This document shows positions 35,780-48,306 of a stretch of DNA of 64,000 nt, in pieces; within the stretch, counting starts at the first letter, position 1; each line of letters opens with the position of its first letter. A program made the translations under genes and the position numbers. The DNA is taken from NCBI GenBank assembly GCA_026874595.1, contig CM049313.1, positions 51,075,659-51,139,658 of the forward strand. Reading direction: 5' to 3'. Under the pieces are notes generated by a model. That model was not told the DNA's origin, ran no database searches, and worked only from the letters and a program-made list of their open reading frames with translations. The stretch is from Sipunculus nudus (taxonomy: Eukaryota > Annelida > Sipuncula > Golfingiida > Sipunculidae).

Positions 35780-38700
35780 GTTCATAAAAAGAAGTGTTTG
35801 AATACTGTCCTATCAAGTTGTATAATGAAGCTTTTAATATATTAAGTAAAAAACTGGAAGACTTGATACTCTCAACCATAATTTATTTTTACCACAGAAA
35901 AACTGTCAAGTGTACAGAAATCTACATAAACATGTCCAAAGCATACGAAACACAAACAAAACATTTTGTAACTGTGACTTGTGTAACTATAATCACGAAT
36001 GTTCAGCACAACACTATATCCCATTGCTGGCTATCGGGCGCCTGTTCTTCACGTTCCCTGGACATGTCGATTTTTCGATTACAATTATCTGATAAAAATG
36101 TGCTGAGGAAATCACTGTATAATCATAAACGTATGTCTGGTTTAACACAGCCGATAAAAGAACCAACTAGAGGAACAACTACTAGCGAATCTACATTAGA
36201 TTTGATTTATGTTTCTGACCAGGAGAAAGTGACTCAATCTTGAGTTATGACGATAGGTCTCGGTGACCATATGTTGACTTATTGTACAGGGAAGGTTCAT
36301 AAGATACCTATAGACAAACAAAAAACAATAAAAATCTAGATCCATGAATGATTACAGTCGGGATACATTTATAGAGTTACTAGAGAGACAAGAGTGGTCA
36401 GATGTGCTAGTCTTTAAAAAATTGATGAGGCATGCATGGTCTGATTTCGGTAGGAAATTTATTACTGTTCTTGATACCTTGCCACCCCTCAGGGAAATCA
36501 GGATGAAACAGAGGACAGAACCATGGTTTACAAGTGAAATATTATATTTGATAAAACAAGGAGGATCCTACCTAGCAAAATTAAAAAAAAAAAAAAAAAA
36601 AATCAGACAAATGAGACCATGAACAATTTTTGCGTTTCAGAAATAAGGTCATACACGAAAAGAATAAAGCCAAACGTCAATATTATATGAAGAAAGTAAA
36701 TGAAAATCAGCACATCCAAAGACGTTGCGGAACATAATCTTACTGTTAGAATAAATCTAGTAATATTAGGTTAAAAATAGGCAGTGACCTATGTTTTGTT
36801 TAAAGTAAAATTTGCTAATTTCTTCAATACCTTCTTTGCAAATATTGCGTCCAAACTTGTTGATGAACTTCCCACTTCATCCAATCTTAATCTAATCTTC
36901 ATCTTACATCTATCTTAATAAAAAATATAAGAAAGTTGTTCTGCTTAAAAAAAACAATAACTAAAGAACATGTGACAACTATTTGGAGTAAGATTAGGCC
37001 ACAAAAGGCCACAGGACTTGACAACAGCTATATTTTTAAAGTACAGTGCAATAAATATTGCGAAACCTTTGACACATACTATAAATTTATCCTTTAGTAC
37101 AGGAGCTATTCCTTCAGATTTGGAGAAAGCTAGGGTAGTCACACTACATAAAAAGAACTGTAAAATGGACCCAGGTAATTACAGGCCTGTGTTTGTTCTA
37201 AACATAAATTCTAAAGTGTTCGAGAGAAAAGTACATGATCAACTAATCAGTTATCTAAATGAACATTACCTACTGCGTTTGATCTCAAGTCTTGATTCAG
37301 GTCATCATATACTACAAATACCTGATGATGCACAAGAATGATAATATAAAATCAGAATGTGACAAGGACAAATATTGTTGTATGGTTATGTTGGATTTGC
37401 AAAAAGCGTTTGATACTGTGAATCATAAAATGTTATTAACCGAACTTAAATATATTCTTCGATATGAAATCGCAGTAAATGAGTTTAAGTCTTATTTAAC
37501 CGAAAGAACTCAGGTTGTTGACATTGATGAAAACCCCTAGAGAGTTCCACATGGGTCTATTTGAGGATCTCTTTTGTTTTTGCTATACATAAATGACATA
37601 GCTGCTGGTACATGTTAACTTGTAACAGGTGATTAAGTATGCAGATGATTCTGCACTCCTGATTTCAGGGAAATAGAGTATAATTGTAGAAGAGAGATTG
37701 GGAAATAAATTACACTGTTGGAGATTGGTTAATTGATAACAAATTATCTTTATATATTGGAAAACCAGAATTCATATTATATGCTTCTAAGAAACTTTGA
37801 CATTAAGTACAGGAAATGAGAGTCCGTATAAAGGTTGTATTATTAAATCTAAGTTCAATGTAAAGTACTTTGGTGGATGAACTGGTTCATTCATTGGCTG
37901 GTTCTACGACAGTAAACAAAGTACTTTCTTAAGCAGCACATGCACTCAAGGTCCTCTACAGAAACACACAATTTCATCTGAAAACAAAACCGTTACTTAC
38001 TTCGTCTCTGATACAGTGTCATTATGTTGATGCTTGTTCAGCTTGGTACAGTTGGCTTTCAAAGAAACTGAAGCTTAGATTGCAGACCACACAAAATAAA
38101 GTAATACGATACATGTATAATACGCATCCTAGAGAGCACATAGATAACAATCAGTTTAAATATACAGGTATTATGTCAGTGTCCTACAGGGCAGATCAGT
38201 TCAAACTTGTTCATATGCAAAATGTTTTACATTGAAATGCACCAAGATACTTAAAAGATAACATGGATTTGGTTATAATACAGCACACATATAGGACAAG
38301 ATATAGTGAACTGACATGTTCAATACCCAGGATTAAAGGAATTGGTAAAAGCTCATTTCATAATACAGGTATTTGTTTATGGAACAGTCTTTCACTTTCA
38401 TTCAAACGGTATGAAAGCAAACATTAAAAAGAACAGTTGAAATTGTTTTTATAGAACATACTGAAATCTGAAGAAGATGGTATTTATATTCAGTTTTAAT
38501 CACTATTTTAACTAACCAATGTACATTCATTTAATTAGAAACACAAGCCACTGGTTTGCTCTTGGTGTATTGGACGAATGTCACATGTTTATTCAAATAT
38601 AGCAGGGCACACTATGTCTTTTAATGATTTTTATGTAATTATTAGAACATATCTCTTAAATCAACTCATTTTAATTGTTAGTTAATTCTTAATAAAAAAA

Positions 38701-38896
38701 TTTTCAGCAAGTTCAGATTTTTAGACAGTTATTTTGTATATTTTAGTAACTGTTTTTCTAGTGATAGGTTGTCATATGTTGCCGTACTTTGTTTATTCTC
38801 CCAAGGATGACATTTAAAATGTGTTAATCCTCGGTAATTATTATATGTATGTTGCACATGTGTCCGATTTTTACCTAATAAATTCTATTTATCTAC
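35780..38896 (+). mobile_element. Decayed CR1/L2-like LINE
   Basis: The reading is broken into several frames. Endonuclease C-terminus at about 36120-36290 (GLTQPIKEPTRGTT, STLDLIYVS, then GLGDHMLTYC). Linker at 36344-36622 with an A-run at 36583-36602. RT from about 36990: TGLDN, KARVVTLHKKN, GNYRPVFVLNINSKVFE, MLDLQKAFDTVNHKMLL, VPHGSI.GSLLFLLYINDI and YADDSALLISG near 37640. C-terminal region to about 38500. 3' end TACCTAATAAATTC near 38890. The AFDTVNHKMLL and LFLLYINDI forms fit the CR1/L2 group. Many stops and indels: inactive. Confidence 0.85.
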
Positions 38897-39713
38897 TTCT
38901 AGAAGTCAAGCTGGTCAAATAAGTGACGGTTTAAGAAGTACAAATTAATTATATAATTTGCGCTAGGTGACAGTGAATATCCTACTTGTTGCATTATGGC
39001 TTTACAGCTATGGTTTAATATGAACACATCCTTAACTCATATGATATTTATTTACAGTGACCATCATACTTAGCCACACCTTATTTAACCATATATATAT
39101 ATATGTATATATATATATATGTATGTATATATATTTACAACTATAGTAATATCTACCTTGTTCTTTTTATCTTATCTTAAGTCCGGATTTTGTTATCTTT
39201 ATTTACGACGGTCACGCAGGTGGTCAGCAGTCAAATATTCCCGTGTCATGTTTCAGGCAATATATACTGTTTGAAATTTACCTTTCATTCGGAATACATT
39301 ATTGAATACGCTCTAGAAGATGTTGCCAATTTGTACTGCTCGGCTCTACATGCTTGGAGCTGCTTACGCTAATTTTGAGCAAGTTATATTGATAATTTTA
39401 ATTGTTTATTTATCGGCTACATGATGTAAATGCCAACGGAAGTTAGCTCGAAAGTGGCAAACATATAATGATTAACAAAACCTAGCCACTAGAACGTGTT
39501 ACAGGGCTAGACCATCAGAAGCTGTAATTACTTGTGGTATATTATAATATAGGAGTAATATCATGACAGATCAGTGCTTTCCGTATTATAATTGACGACG
39601 GTGGCCCCTGATCTTTGTCACGAAACACCTTTGTTGTTATGCATACATTTGAAATGTCAGATTTTGTGGCTTGGATTGTCTGGAAGGATTCCAAGTATAG
39701 TTGATAAAGGTAC
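38897..39713. other. Intergenic, no gene seen
   Basis: Includes an interrupted (TA)n near 39091-39133; nothing else recognised. Confidence 0.5.
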
Positions 39714-40307
39714 TATCTCACTGGACTGCGACAGCTTGCGACTAGTTGAAGACACGACAATTGCGAGAAAATACGCGAATTAGCGACAATTTTCACTTGC
39801 AGTCACACTGAATCGTATTTACGACATGTTTGCGAACATCGTACGAGTGTTTTGCCCAAATTCGGCTGGAGCTCGTATACCCGTCGTTGGAATGTCTTGT
39901 AAACATCGCACGACATTTGTGAAATATTCGCACGACCATTCGCGACCAGAATGTCAGATTCTCATTTTTATCTCCAAATATTCGCAATGTAGTTGCATAG
40001 GTCGCAAACCCCTCTTAAAGTTGTCTCGCAGTTCTCGCAATTCCTGACTCGCAGAAACTGATTTGAGAATAGTTCGAGACATGTTTGAGACGGTTTTGAG
40101 ACACAAGCGACGCCTCTGCGACTATTTTGCGAGAAATTTTGTTTTGCGAATTTTTTTAACATGTTCAAAATTTGAGCGACATATTAGCGACACTTTGCGA
40201 ATCACCGAGGAAAATGAGAACCGCCGCGAATGTTTTACGACTCTTTTGAGACTCTCTCGCGAATGAATTCGCAATTTGTCGCAAAACTGTCGCAGCCCAG
40301 TGAGATA
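39714..40307. mobile_element. Inverted-repeat element (MITE-like), ~0.59 kb
   Basis: Left end TATCTCACTGGACTGCGACAG; right end CTGTCGCAGCCCAGTGAGATA. The interior is unusually rich in GCGAC, GCGAAT and TTGCGA words on both strands and has no coding signal. I found no clear target-site duplication. Confidence 0.75.
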
Positions 40308-41437
40308 CAGGCTTAAGGGGGAGGTCATTTTTCCATATTTTATCATTAAACCTGGGGAATTTGACATTATTTGTGTCCTAGATGTCAGAGGACAGAGGTT
40401 CTATCACAATTAACTTTTTTTTAGGTCATTACTATTTCAAATACAACGTATTTAGAACATGTATATAGATACTATGGGTCATTCCACAGAAATGGTACAC
40501 ATAGGGCATTGAATAATCCAAACTAATCGTATCATGGAATAACCGCTATACTGAAATTAGTTTTATATGGTTAACATGTTTTATTCGATGTGAAATTGCA
40601 TAAAATAAGTAATAAAATAAATAAGTAATAACATATTTTTTTGGATGTTGTACCTGTTGAAAACTTGAAATTGAGCCGTTTTTCGTTGAATGACCCTTAT
40701 AAGTTGATGTACATAGCATTTCGATTTCCATACGGTTACCATATTTTCAGTTTAAGTTAAAGTTTAAACAAACAGATCAACTAAACTGTAAGGTCCATCC
40801 AGTGGAAGGACTGTATAATCAGACAGCTTCCTCTCAAGTGTCAAGGAATATCAACACACAAATTGCACTGGTGCACTAGAAGATTAACAAATTACCATTC
40901 AAGCAAGAGATAAGAAAACGTAAGCACGAGGCGAGGCGAGGCGTTCTAACAATTTCTTTATCTGAAACAAAAGTGTAACGTAAACAGATGGTATGGGTCA
41001 GATCCATATACATGTTTTCCTGCGGTATAAATTATTTACGTTGGGCAAAAAAAAGGTTATTATCATGCTTTTCCCTGATCATATGACATTTTTATCGAAA
41101 CATACAAGAAAGGTTGAAGAAAAATCGGCCGATCGCACTGATTTCTGAAAAAAAATGCCTGAGAAAACCATACCTTTTTTTAGGCCTTACTTGTTTAAAC
41201 ATCATGATCTTAAAGACTTAGATTTTTTGTAAGAGGTGGACCGAATAAATCTGGTCAGGCTGATATTATTGCAGGGGACACCAACAAAAGGCTTTTAAGA
41301 TGCGCCTTAGTGTGGATGTCAGAGATTTAAACGTTGCCATCGGGCGGGTTTCTGAGGGCTTGAACTCTGCGGAGTGCTAGTGAACATTCATGTGATGTCA
41401 TCCCGGGGTATTAATATGGGCTATTAGCGCTGACAAA
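40308..41437. other. Region upstream of the EF-hand gene
   Basis: Holds one copy of a dispersed repeat at about 41055-41190 (see 50695-50835). No coding sequence seen; the promoter of the EF-hand gene is presumably near its right end. Confidence 0.4.
41055..41190 (+). repeat. Dispersed repeat, copy 1
   Basis: Shares ATTATCATGCTTTTCCCT, then CGAAACATAC, GCA.TGATTTCTGAAAAAA and ATGCCTGAGAA-like blocks in order with 50695-50835. Confidence 0.65.
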
Positions 41438-41483
41438 ATGAATGAGCTCAGAGCTACGTTGCTGTTTTGCTGCTGCTGTTTAG
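41438..41483 (+). CDS. EF-hand gene, tentative start exon
   Basis: ATG in context CAAA-ATG-A opens MNELRATLLFCCCC, then a GTCAAT donor (phase 1). It connects in frame only if the next exon uses the acceptor CAGGCAAG ending at 41574. The Leu/Cys-rich stretch looks like a short signal peptide, which would be odd for a cytosolic buffer, so this start is doubtful. Confidence 0.3.
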
Positions 41484-44400
41484 GTCAATAATATCTCTCT
41501 CGCTATACGAACAAGTAAATATCTGTGGTTGACCGGTTCAAGGTAACGGTGGTCCTTAAATCTTTGCAGGCAAGAAGTGGTCACGGTTGTCGACCGCTGG
41601 TGGGAGATAGTCGGGAAGACAGGGCCTGGAGGATCAGTACAAGAGGATGACTTAGTCACCTTCTTTAAACGTTACGAGTCGGCACCGCCAGGTTACTTCC
41701 TCTTTTACAAATGCACAGGCCCGTAAAATCAGCAGTTAGACTTGTTTGAAAGCTCATGGTCAAATGCTATCTATGAATAGCTAAAGGTTTGAATGGAGGC
41801 CAGAAGGTTCCCAGTGTTACTCAAGGAATTCTGTTCCTTTCGAACTCCCATCAAAGTATCGTAGAAGCTTACCCTAAGCATAATAACGTGGCTTTCAGTG
41901 GTAGTCAAATACCTTCATGCATTTCAGTGTCCAAAGAAGAAAGTTAGTTCTAGATTTTTTAAATGATAGATTCTCAGTTTTGGTCTGTTAATATGTCTGC
42001 ATTAAATTGCAATTACTCTGTTAGACTGGTATATCCGCATTAAGATAACACAAATAATGGTGATCTAAATGGATATATTTTTGTTATAAGTGGATTTGAA
42101 ACCACCTGGATCCTCACCCGATGCTGCCATCTGGTATGTAAATCGTTATATGACTGCTTCCAAAGCATCTGCCACCAGGGGCGCCCTTGTGCTTTCCATA
42201 TAATATTGAAACTGTTCTAAATGTTTAAACATTGGCCCTTTAGATCAGATATCACTGTATCTGACAAGCCGAAATATATTATTATGGCTTGGACAGTCAT
42301 TGATATAATATGTCCAAATATTAAGATTTTTTTTATCATGGGGCTCATTAGGGAAAATCAACAGACGCAGAATTACAATCACACTTGGGACACATGCATG
42401 TGCGATGGGATTCCCCCCGAAAAATAACTTGTATGTTTATGTATTTTATGTCACTTAATTTTCCCAACTTAAAATATATCTCATCATGGTTGTTGTGACA
42501 ATCAGAGCAAAAGAAACGTCAGGTGTAAGCTGCATAGTTGAAAAATTTTGAAAATATTATTTTCACAAACTGAGGTTTTGCATTTTTTTCTTGTTGATAT
42601 GAAGGTCCTGAATACTTGGTAGAAGTACATGTATCAGATTTTCTATCTGGGCCCAACAACTAGCCTGGTGATTTCTCTGTCACACGCCAGGCGTCACAGA
42701 GCTACTTCCGTTTGCTGGACGTCTTCCGGTTATTTGAAATTGAACCAGTCATAACCGAGGACGACTGCTGGTCCTTGATCAGCGGCTGTGACTTAGGTAA
42801 AGTAGATTATAAAAGAATCTTTTCGTAACAGATTGAAAATTTACCGAAAATTGTACTCCAGGAATATGCAAGTCACATTGACAGTAAATAATAAAAATAT
42901 AACAAAAATCCATAATCTTATAATATATCATTGTAACCACTTATATAAGTAAGATCTCCTCAAAGAAATAGTTTGTGAATGTACCTTTCCTTCAGAACAA
43001 TAACTTCCGCTGCCCTGTATATTTCCACAGTACATATACATAACAACAAATAAAAAAATACAAATTATCTTCCGGTACACAAGCCATAATTTATCTTTAG
43101 ACATCATACAGTAAAATATCTTTTAGATGCTGATAGTGCCTGCGACGAAACAGAATTCAAAGATGGTTTTGTTAATTATGTAAGTATAAAAACCACTTCG
43201 TCCGAATGTTCATATAATGGTGTAGGCCCGACGCAGTTTCAAGCCTACTTATACACGTATACTTGGAACGATTGCCTTACTACAGCGGCTAAGTCCTGTT
43301 TCCCCCGGAATTGCTCAAATTTTGCAGAAAGCATTAAACCTTGCGCAGTAATAGTACTGCCCCTAGGAATCTTAAATAATAAAAATAACAATAATGATTA
43401 CATATTGTTAAATGACAATCCTTTTCAGCATTTGGAACCCCACCCCTTCGGGGCGATGTACCTGCGATATCGAGTAGAGGAGCTGGAGCACGTGACCCGA
43501 GACGGCTGGAACAACTTGTTCTCTGATCTGGATGCTAACAGTCAGTAACTGAAAAATAATATATTCTTCAAACTGTCAAAAGAAAACTTGCGGGCAATAC
43601 AATGGTGTATTACACAGCTATTGCATAGTTAATATTTTCACAATGAATCTTTAGAAAATGATATATATGTTTATACTGGTTTAGTTATTATTACATAAAT
43701 TATATTCTGCGGGTTTGAATTTTACAAACTGTTAATGCTAATTATCCATTTAAACAAAATTAAACTTTAAACTTTTAACAAAATAATAACAAGCACATTA
43801 AATTATTGGTAAAAATCTACAAATATAACCGACTTGGTTAGGTCGGCTAAACTAAAATTTTCTTAAAAGTAAGCGTAAATTCAGTATTTTCATAAAGTTT
43901 ACAATTTATATGTAAATTTACATATTCGATACACTGTCCAGTGTACATTATGGTACAATGAACCCCGCCCAAACACCACCTCGGTTTAGTGACTACCTCA
44001 AAACAGCGACCACTTTTATGGGTCTCAATTGTGTATAAAAATTTACGTGTATTCACAGACGACAACGAGGTGACGGAGACGGAGATGGCCACTCATTACA
44101 GGGACCAGGGGATACGGGTCTTATGTAAATGGTGTACAGTGGTTCAACGTGACGTCTGGGTCGGCCAAAAATCCAATATCGCCAGCATCATGGGGCAACG
44201 TCTTCCTAAACCTGGACATTGGTAAGTAATGCTTCATATAATCAGGTAAACACGTATGAATCAGAATCGACCTTGAGTGTTACCAATATGAAAAAAAGTA
44301 TAAAAATGCATATTTCAGACAACCTTGTTAAACCCACTAAGAAAAATACCAAGTATCATTCGAATCGTCGCCGTTGTTGTAAAACACTGGAGGGAGATTC

Positions 44401-45661
44401 GCAATGATTGCTGAAAAAAGTGTCCAGGGATGATTTGAAATCATGTGTCGTTAAATCTGGCTGACCACAAAAAAAGTGTAGAGTTATAAATTATTTGGTT
44501 ACTCGGCTGTTTAGTTTGTCTGTCAGTTACTTTACTCATAAAGGGTTTGCCGTTTAATAATGTATTATTATCGAATGTTCGGGTAACATCCAAGGAGCAC
44601 TCCATTCAATTCAAAGGTAATCTGGATCACAAAAATATTTATAATTGTAGAGATTTTTTTCATTACGAAATACGGAAATTTATTTATCCCGGTCGAAGGC
44701 CAATATCATTCATAGGTGTTAGGGGGCAGTTTTTGTTATACTAGGATGACCAAGAAGTAACCCATCCATGGAGCAGGTGAACTATGATACACTGGGCAAA
44801 TTCTCTGTGTAGAACACATAAAAGTTTGATAAGGATCCTGGCGGTGGTATTCTTGTAGGCTCCGACTGCGCATCTAATTTATACAGTGTTAATATCATGT
44901 GTTAAAGAAATATTATAAACTGATGTACACAACCATGATATAATTGTTCAGTCGTACAGTCCATTGTGTATGTTGCGTGCAATTCATAACCCAAAGTCCT
45001 GTAAACAGCAGAGGTTATTTGCACCCTTCCCTGAAGAATGTTGTAATAATAATAATAATAATAAAATAATAATAATAATAATAATAATAATGATAATAAT
45101 AATTATAATAATAATAATATGATATATTTTATATGTTTGACAGATCAGACGGACATGTTGGATTTCCACCAGTTCACAGACGTATGTTATTTTTTTTTAC
45201 TAAAGAGAAAACGTAATTGATCACTCACCCACACGCACACACACTCAGACACTCATTGTCAATAGTCATTTACATGTTAACAGTGGGTAATATAAGGGGC
45301 GTAACCGTGTCAACATGTTTTCATGGTTACGCCCCCTCATATCACCCACTGTTTACATGAAAATGACTATTGATAACGTGTGCCTGTGCACACACACATG
45401 TATAGACTAATACGACCAAACCTGTAACATAAACGGTGACATGCATGGCTTGGATAATCGAACCAGCACAGTATAGTAAAGTAAATATATATAAATATAT
45501 AAGTATATATATATATATACACACACACACATATATATATATATGTATATATATATATGATACCTGTTTAATAAATTCATCTATGTGAATATTTTCGGTT
45601 CACTCAAGGGTGGTCATAATAGGCTGATGGTCTTTCAGACAGATTCCACTGTATATATATT

Positions 45662-45705
<44 letters not shown>

Positions 45706-45925
45706 TATGTTCTTGTGCCCTTTGGTCACATGAATATGTGATGATCTCTGGTAGCTCATTGGTAGAGAAAATGTATGAATGTATTTGTATTGTTAAAGAT
45801 ACACTATATATAATTTATTGATACATACTACGTTGTTACAGATGAGCATTTGCTTGCACTGGGACATACCGTGCTACACTGAAGCGCTCCGTCGTCCAAG
45901 GCAACAAAAGGAGTTGGCAAAATAA
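41438..45925 (+). CDS. EF-hand calcium-binding protein, sarcoplasmic calcium-binding protein-like; frame broken by one extra G
   Basis: Seven exons: 41438-41483 (tentative), about 41575-41722, about 42702-42796, 43127-43179, 43429-43540, 44059-44221, 45144-45181 and 45842-45925 (the first is a possible start exon). The product has four-helix-pair logic: WWEIVGKTG...VTFFKRY; YFRLLDVF...EDDCWSLI with a degenerate loop; a canonical 12-residue loop D-A-N-N-D-N-E-V-T-E-T-E across the 43540/44059 junction; and a weak final loop D-I-D-Q-T-D-M-L-D-F-H-Q across 44221/45144. This layout and size (about 190 residues) fit cytosolic calcium buffers of the invertebrate SCP type. One extra base in the GGGG run 44108-44111 shifts the frame. 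The 5' exons are the least certain part. Confidence 0.8.
41575..41722 (+). CDS. EF-hand gene, exon A
   Basis: Open in the frame VVTVVDRWWEIVGKTG...EDDLVTFFKRYESAPPGYF. Acceptor either TTTGCAG (exon from 41570) or the second AG five bases later. Likely donor GGCCC|GTAAAA (phase 2). The WW..IVG...G.V..ED.V.FF pattern is typical of the region between the first two EF-hands in SCPs. Confidence 0.65.
42702..42796 (+). CDS. EF-hand gene, exon B
   Basis: Encodes YFRLLDVFRLFEIEPVIT then EDDCWSLISGCDL; donor G|GTAAAG, phase 1. The acceptor giving a matching phase with exon A is CACAGAG ending at 42701; AGs at 42690 and 42699 are alternatives. Confidence 0.65.
43127..43179 (+). CDS. EF-hand gene, exon C
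   Basis: Acceptor ATCTTTTAG, donor TAT|GTAAGT. Encodes DADSACDETEFKDGFVNY, a degenerate calcium loop and the start of its exiting helix. Confidence 0.85.
43429..43540 (+). CDS. EF-hand gene, exon D
   Basis: Acceptor CCTTTTCAG, donor A|GTCAGT (phase 1). Encodes HLEPHPFGAMYLRYRVEEL to NLFSDLDAN, ending in the middle of the canonical EF loop. Confidence 0.9.
44059..44221 (+). CDS. EF-hand gene, exon E with +1 frameshift
   Basis: Acceptor TTCACAG, donor G|GTAAGT. The first part reads NDNEVTETEMATHYRDQG (second half of the loop and exiting helix). The last part, in a frame shifted by one, reads WFNVTSGSAK...WGNVFLNLDI and joins exon F in phase. The exon is 163 nt where 162 would keep the frame; the switch falls at the GGGG run 44108-44111. 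Confidence 0.85.
45047..45120. repeat. (TAA)n microsatellite
   Basis: About 74 bp of imperfect AAT/ATA triplets ending 24 bp upstream of exon F. Confidence 0.95.
45144..45181 (+). CDS. EF-hand gene, exon F
   Basis: 38 nt; acceptor TTTGACAG, donor GAC|GTATGT. Encodes DQTDMLDFHQFTD, the rest of the last, weak EF loop. Confidence 0.85.
45257..45376. mobile_element. Hairpin MITE, 120 bp
   Basis: Left arm 45257-45308 and right arm 45325-45376 pair almost fully (CAATAGTCATTTACATG..., CAGTGGGT.ATAT, GGGGCGTAACC) around a 16-bp loop. It lies in the last intron of the EF-hand gene. No obvious target duplication. Confidence 0.8.
45842..45925 (+). CDS. EF-hand gene, terminal exon
   Basis: Acceptor TTGTTACAG, phase 0; 27 codons (MSICLHWDIPCYTEAL...) and TAA at 45923-45925. 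The stop overlaps an AATAAA at 45921-45926. Confidence 0.85.
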   Translation: MSICLHWDIPCYTEALRRPRQQKELAK

Positions 45926-48306
45926 ATTTGTCTTGGGACATGATCATCAGTATAAGATTGTTTGATATAAAACGATTGCACTGCATATCGCGCCAACTAT
46001 CTTAAACAGCATCCGTCGTGCACTTATAATACAGATAATTAACTGTTTGTATATTGCATTTATTGTATAAATTTTATTGTATTGTACACGCCTGTAATTA
46101 AATTTCTTTATCATTGACACTTAGTCAGACACTGAATTATTTTTATTTTTTCATATATCAAAGCAATACTATCACAATTGGTCTGGCAGGTCTACCTTTT
46201 CTACACAAAGTGTGCGTTTTCAATTTAAAAATTCATGGCAATTTTCGTATGAGAAATTCTGAAAAAAAAACTGGATTTTCCGTACCTCACATCTGCAGAC
46301 TAGATAGGGTTGGGGGTGGTTTTTTTTCTGGGGGGAGGGGGATGCTAAAGGGAACGGTGACATTTCATTTAAGCACGAAAAGTTTCTCTGTGGAAACGAT
46401 CCCCAAAAACTATGGGCGCACGCTCGAAAAATGACACATGCTGGCTCTAGTCTCTTACACAAACACGGTGGCGCTCCGCGAGCCCCAATGGGATGATGGT
46501 GAAATCTCGTTACTGAACCTCAGAGATTCGCTCTATAATGTCATAACAAGAGGTTATGACTTCTGGATTTTTCCTAACCCTGTGCAAATAAAACATGAAA
46601 TCCAGAAGGCTTAATAATAGTATATCACTCTTATCGTAGGGATACCTTAAGTCATCCTTATCCATTTTTCAAATTCGCGATATTCGGGAAATGAGTATTA
46701 TCGCAAAAGTATTAAACTTTCTTGAATAAGATTTCCCATCACTGAAGTGGAAAAGTAAAACTTAAAGACTTACATGAATAATAACCGATTGTGTATGTAC
46801 AAAGAATGATATTTCAGTATCAGATCTTTCAAATTGTTTGCCGTTAACAAACAATATTTTTGTTAATACGCTTATGCACATACTATTGACATAATAAATT
46901 CACATAATAATGGTTATTCGTACTCTGTGTATGGTTTTTTTTGTATTATGAGATCGCGAATATGGAAACCTTGCTAAATACTTAAACGTTGAAAAACGCA
47001 CGCAGTTTGAACCCCATGGTCTCCTTCTCTAATAGTAGGCTCTCTTGCAATGAGCCTGTTGATGAGGCTAACGCTGGTCACATATGGCAGAAGTTATGAT
47101 AAATGTGTAGTGTCCAGACCGTGGCGAGATTAAGGCGGGCCGAGTCCTGTTAACGCCGCTTCCTGTGTCCATTGTCGATTTAGGGGTAGAAACCCCTTAA
47201 GGATAATACTTCCCGTCCACGCATGGCCTGAAGGCACGGTTTGAATGTTACATCTCCAAAAAAGAGCAGACGCCAAGCTACATGAACGTGAAATTCAACA
47301 ATGTAAAACAAAAATTACCATGTATGTCTTTCTAAAACTGTTCTGTTTATGTAGAGTCCCTTTTTGTCTGTAAGCACAAATCTAAAATATAAAGGACCCG
47401 ACAAAGCGCGAATACCAACTACGCTTAAATTGCTGGAAAAATGTTCGTTCTTTATTTTTTACCAATGCGCACAAGCGCATACACACGGACGTACGCACAC
47501 GCACGAACAACATCACACAAATACACACATTCAAACATTATCATCATCACACAAACGCGCGCAAAACACCCGCACGCACAGTGAAACCCCGTCTGAACAT
47601 TCAAACCCGTTATCATGCACGACCACCATTTCTCGGGCCTGTGTTTGCATTTACGACTGTTGATTTGTCCAAGCATGAGCTAAATCACGACCGATATATT
47701 CCACAACATGTAATGTTTATAAACCATTTTATTGGGAAAGGAAGGTATCTCGTAGCCGTTTGATCTAGTCAATGGTGTTCGGACCTGGATACCCTGGTCT
47801 GATACCATATTTGTTTGGTCGAATAGAGGGGACACCCATCACCCAGATCCATCAAAGAAGGAGTATTATATTAATAAACCATCATCAGCCATCAAGACGT
47901 GTGCTCAAGTTTTCCATCTGTAGAGTAGGTAACTCTTAACAATGTAGTGACCACGTGACCAACACACTTGGTTTTATTTCGTATCTTGATTTTTTTTCTG
48001 GAAGAAATGCGATAAAATCAGGGCCACTTTGATGAAATATTTGCGAAAGTTATTCAGCACCGTGAAACATGATATCAATAAGACTCGAATTATTATAGCT
48101 TGTGTCATTTATATGATTAAGCCTCCTATAACATGTTTAATTTTGCGGAAAGTGCAATATTTAAATTTATGAAATGTTCTCAATAAAGCTCCTTCTTCAA
48201 AAGCCCATACACCAATCCCATGATTTTATTTCTCTGTTTTCTCGTTGAATAGGCCTAACCGCTCAACAAGCTCTATGCGAATGGATTGATTAGAATTGTG
48301 GTATTT
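45926..48306. other. Intergenic, no gene seen
   Basis: CA- and CG-rich simple sequence at about 47490-47580 creates Thr/His-rich frames; a small inverted repeat GTCATAAC/GGTTATGAC lies near 46540. Nothing gene-like. Confidence 0.5.

Noticed and set aside
44112-44134. Tiny intron (GTCTTATG...GTGTACAG) as explanation of the EF-hand frame change
   Set aside because: At about 22 bp it is too short for a spliceosomal intron, and the sequence inside reads sensibly (YGSYVNGVQ) if one G is extra.
43989-44225. 78-codon continuous frame from 43989
   Set aside because: It reads intron into exon E and keeps one frame past the GGGG run; the EF-hand homology and the exon phases show that frame is wrong after 44111.
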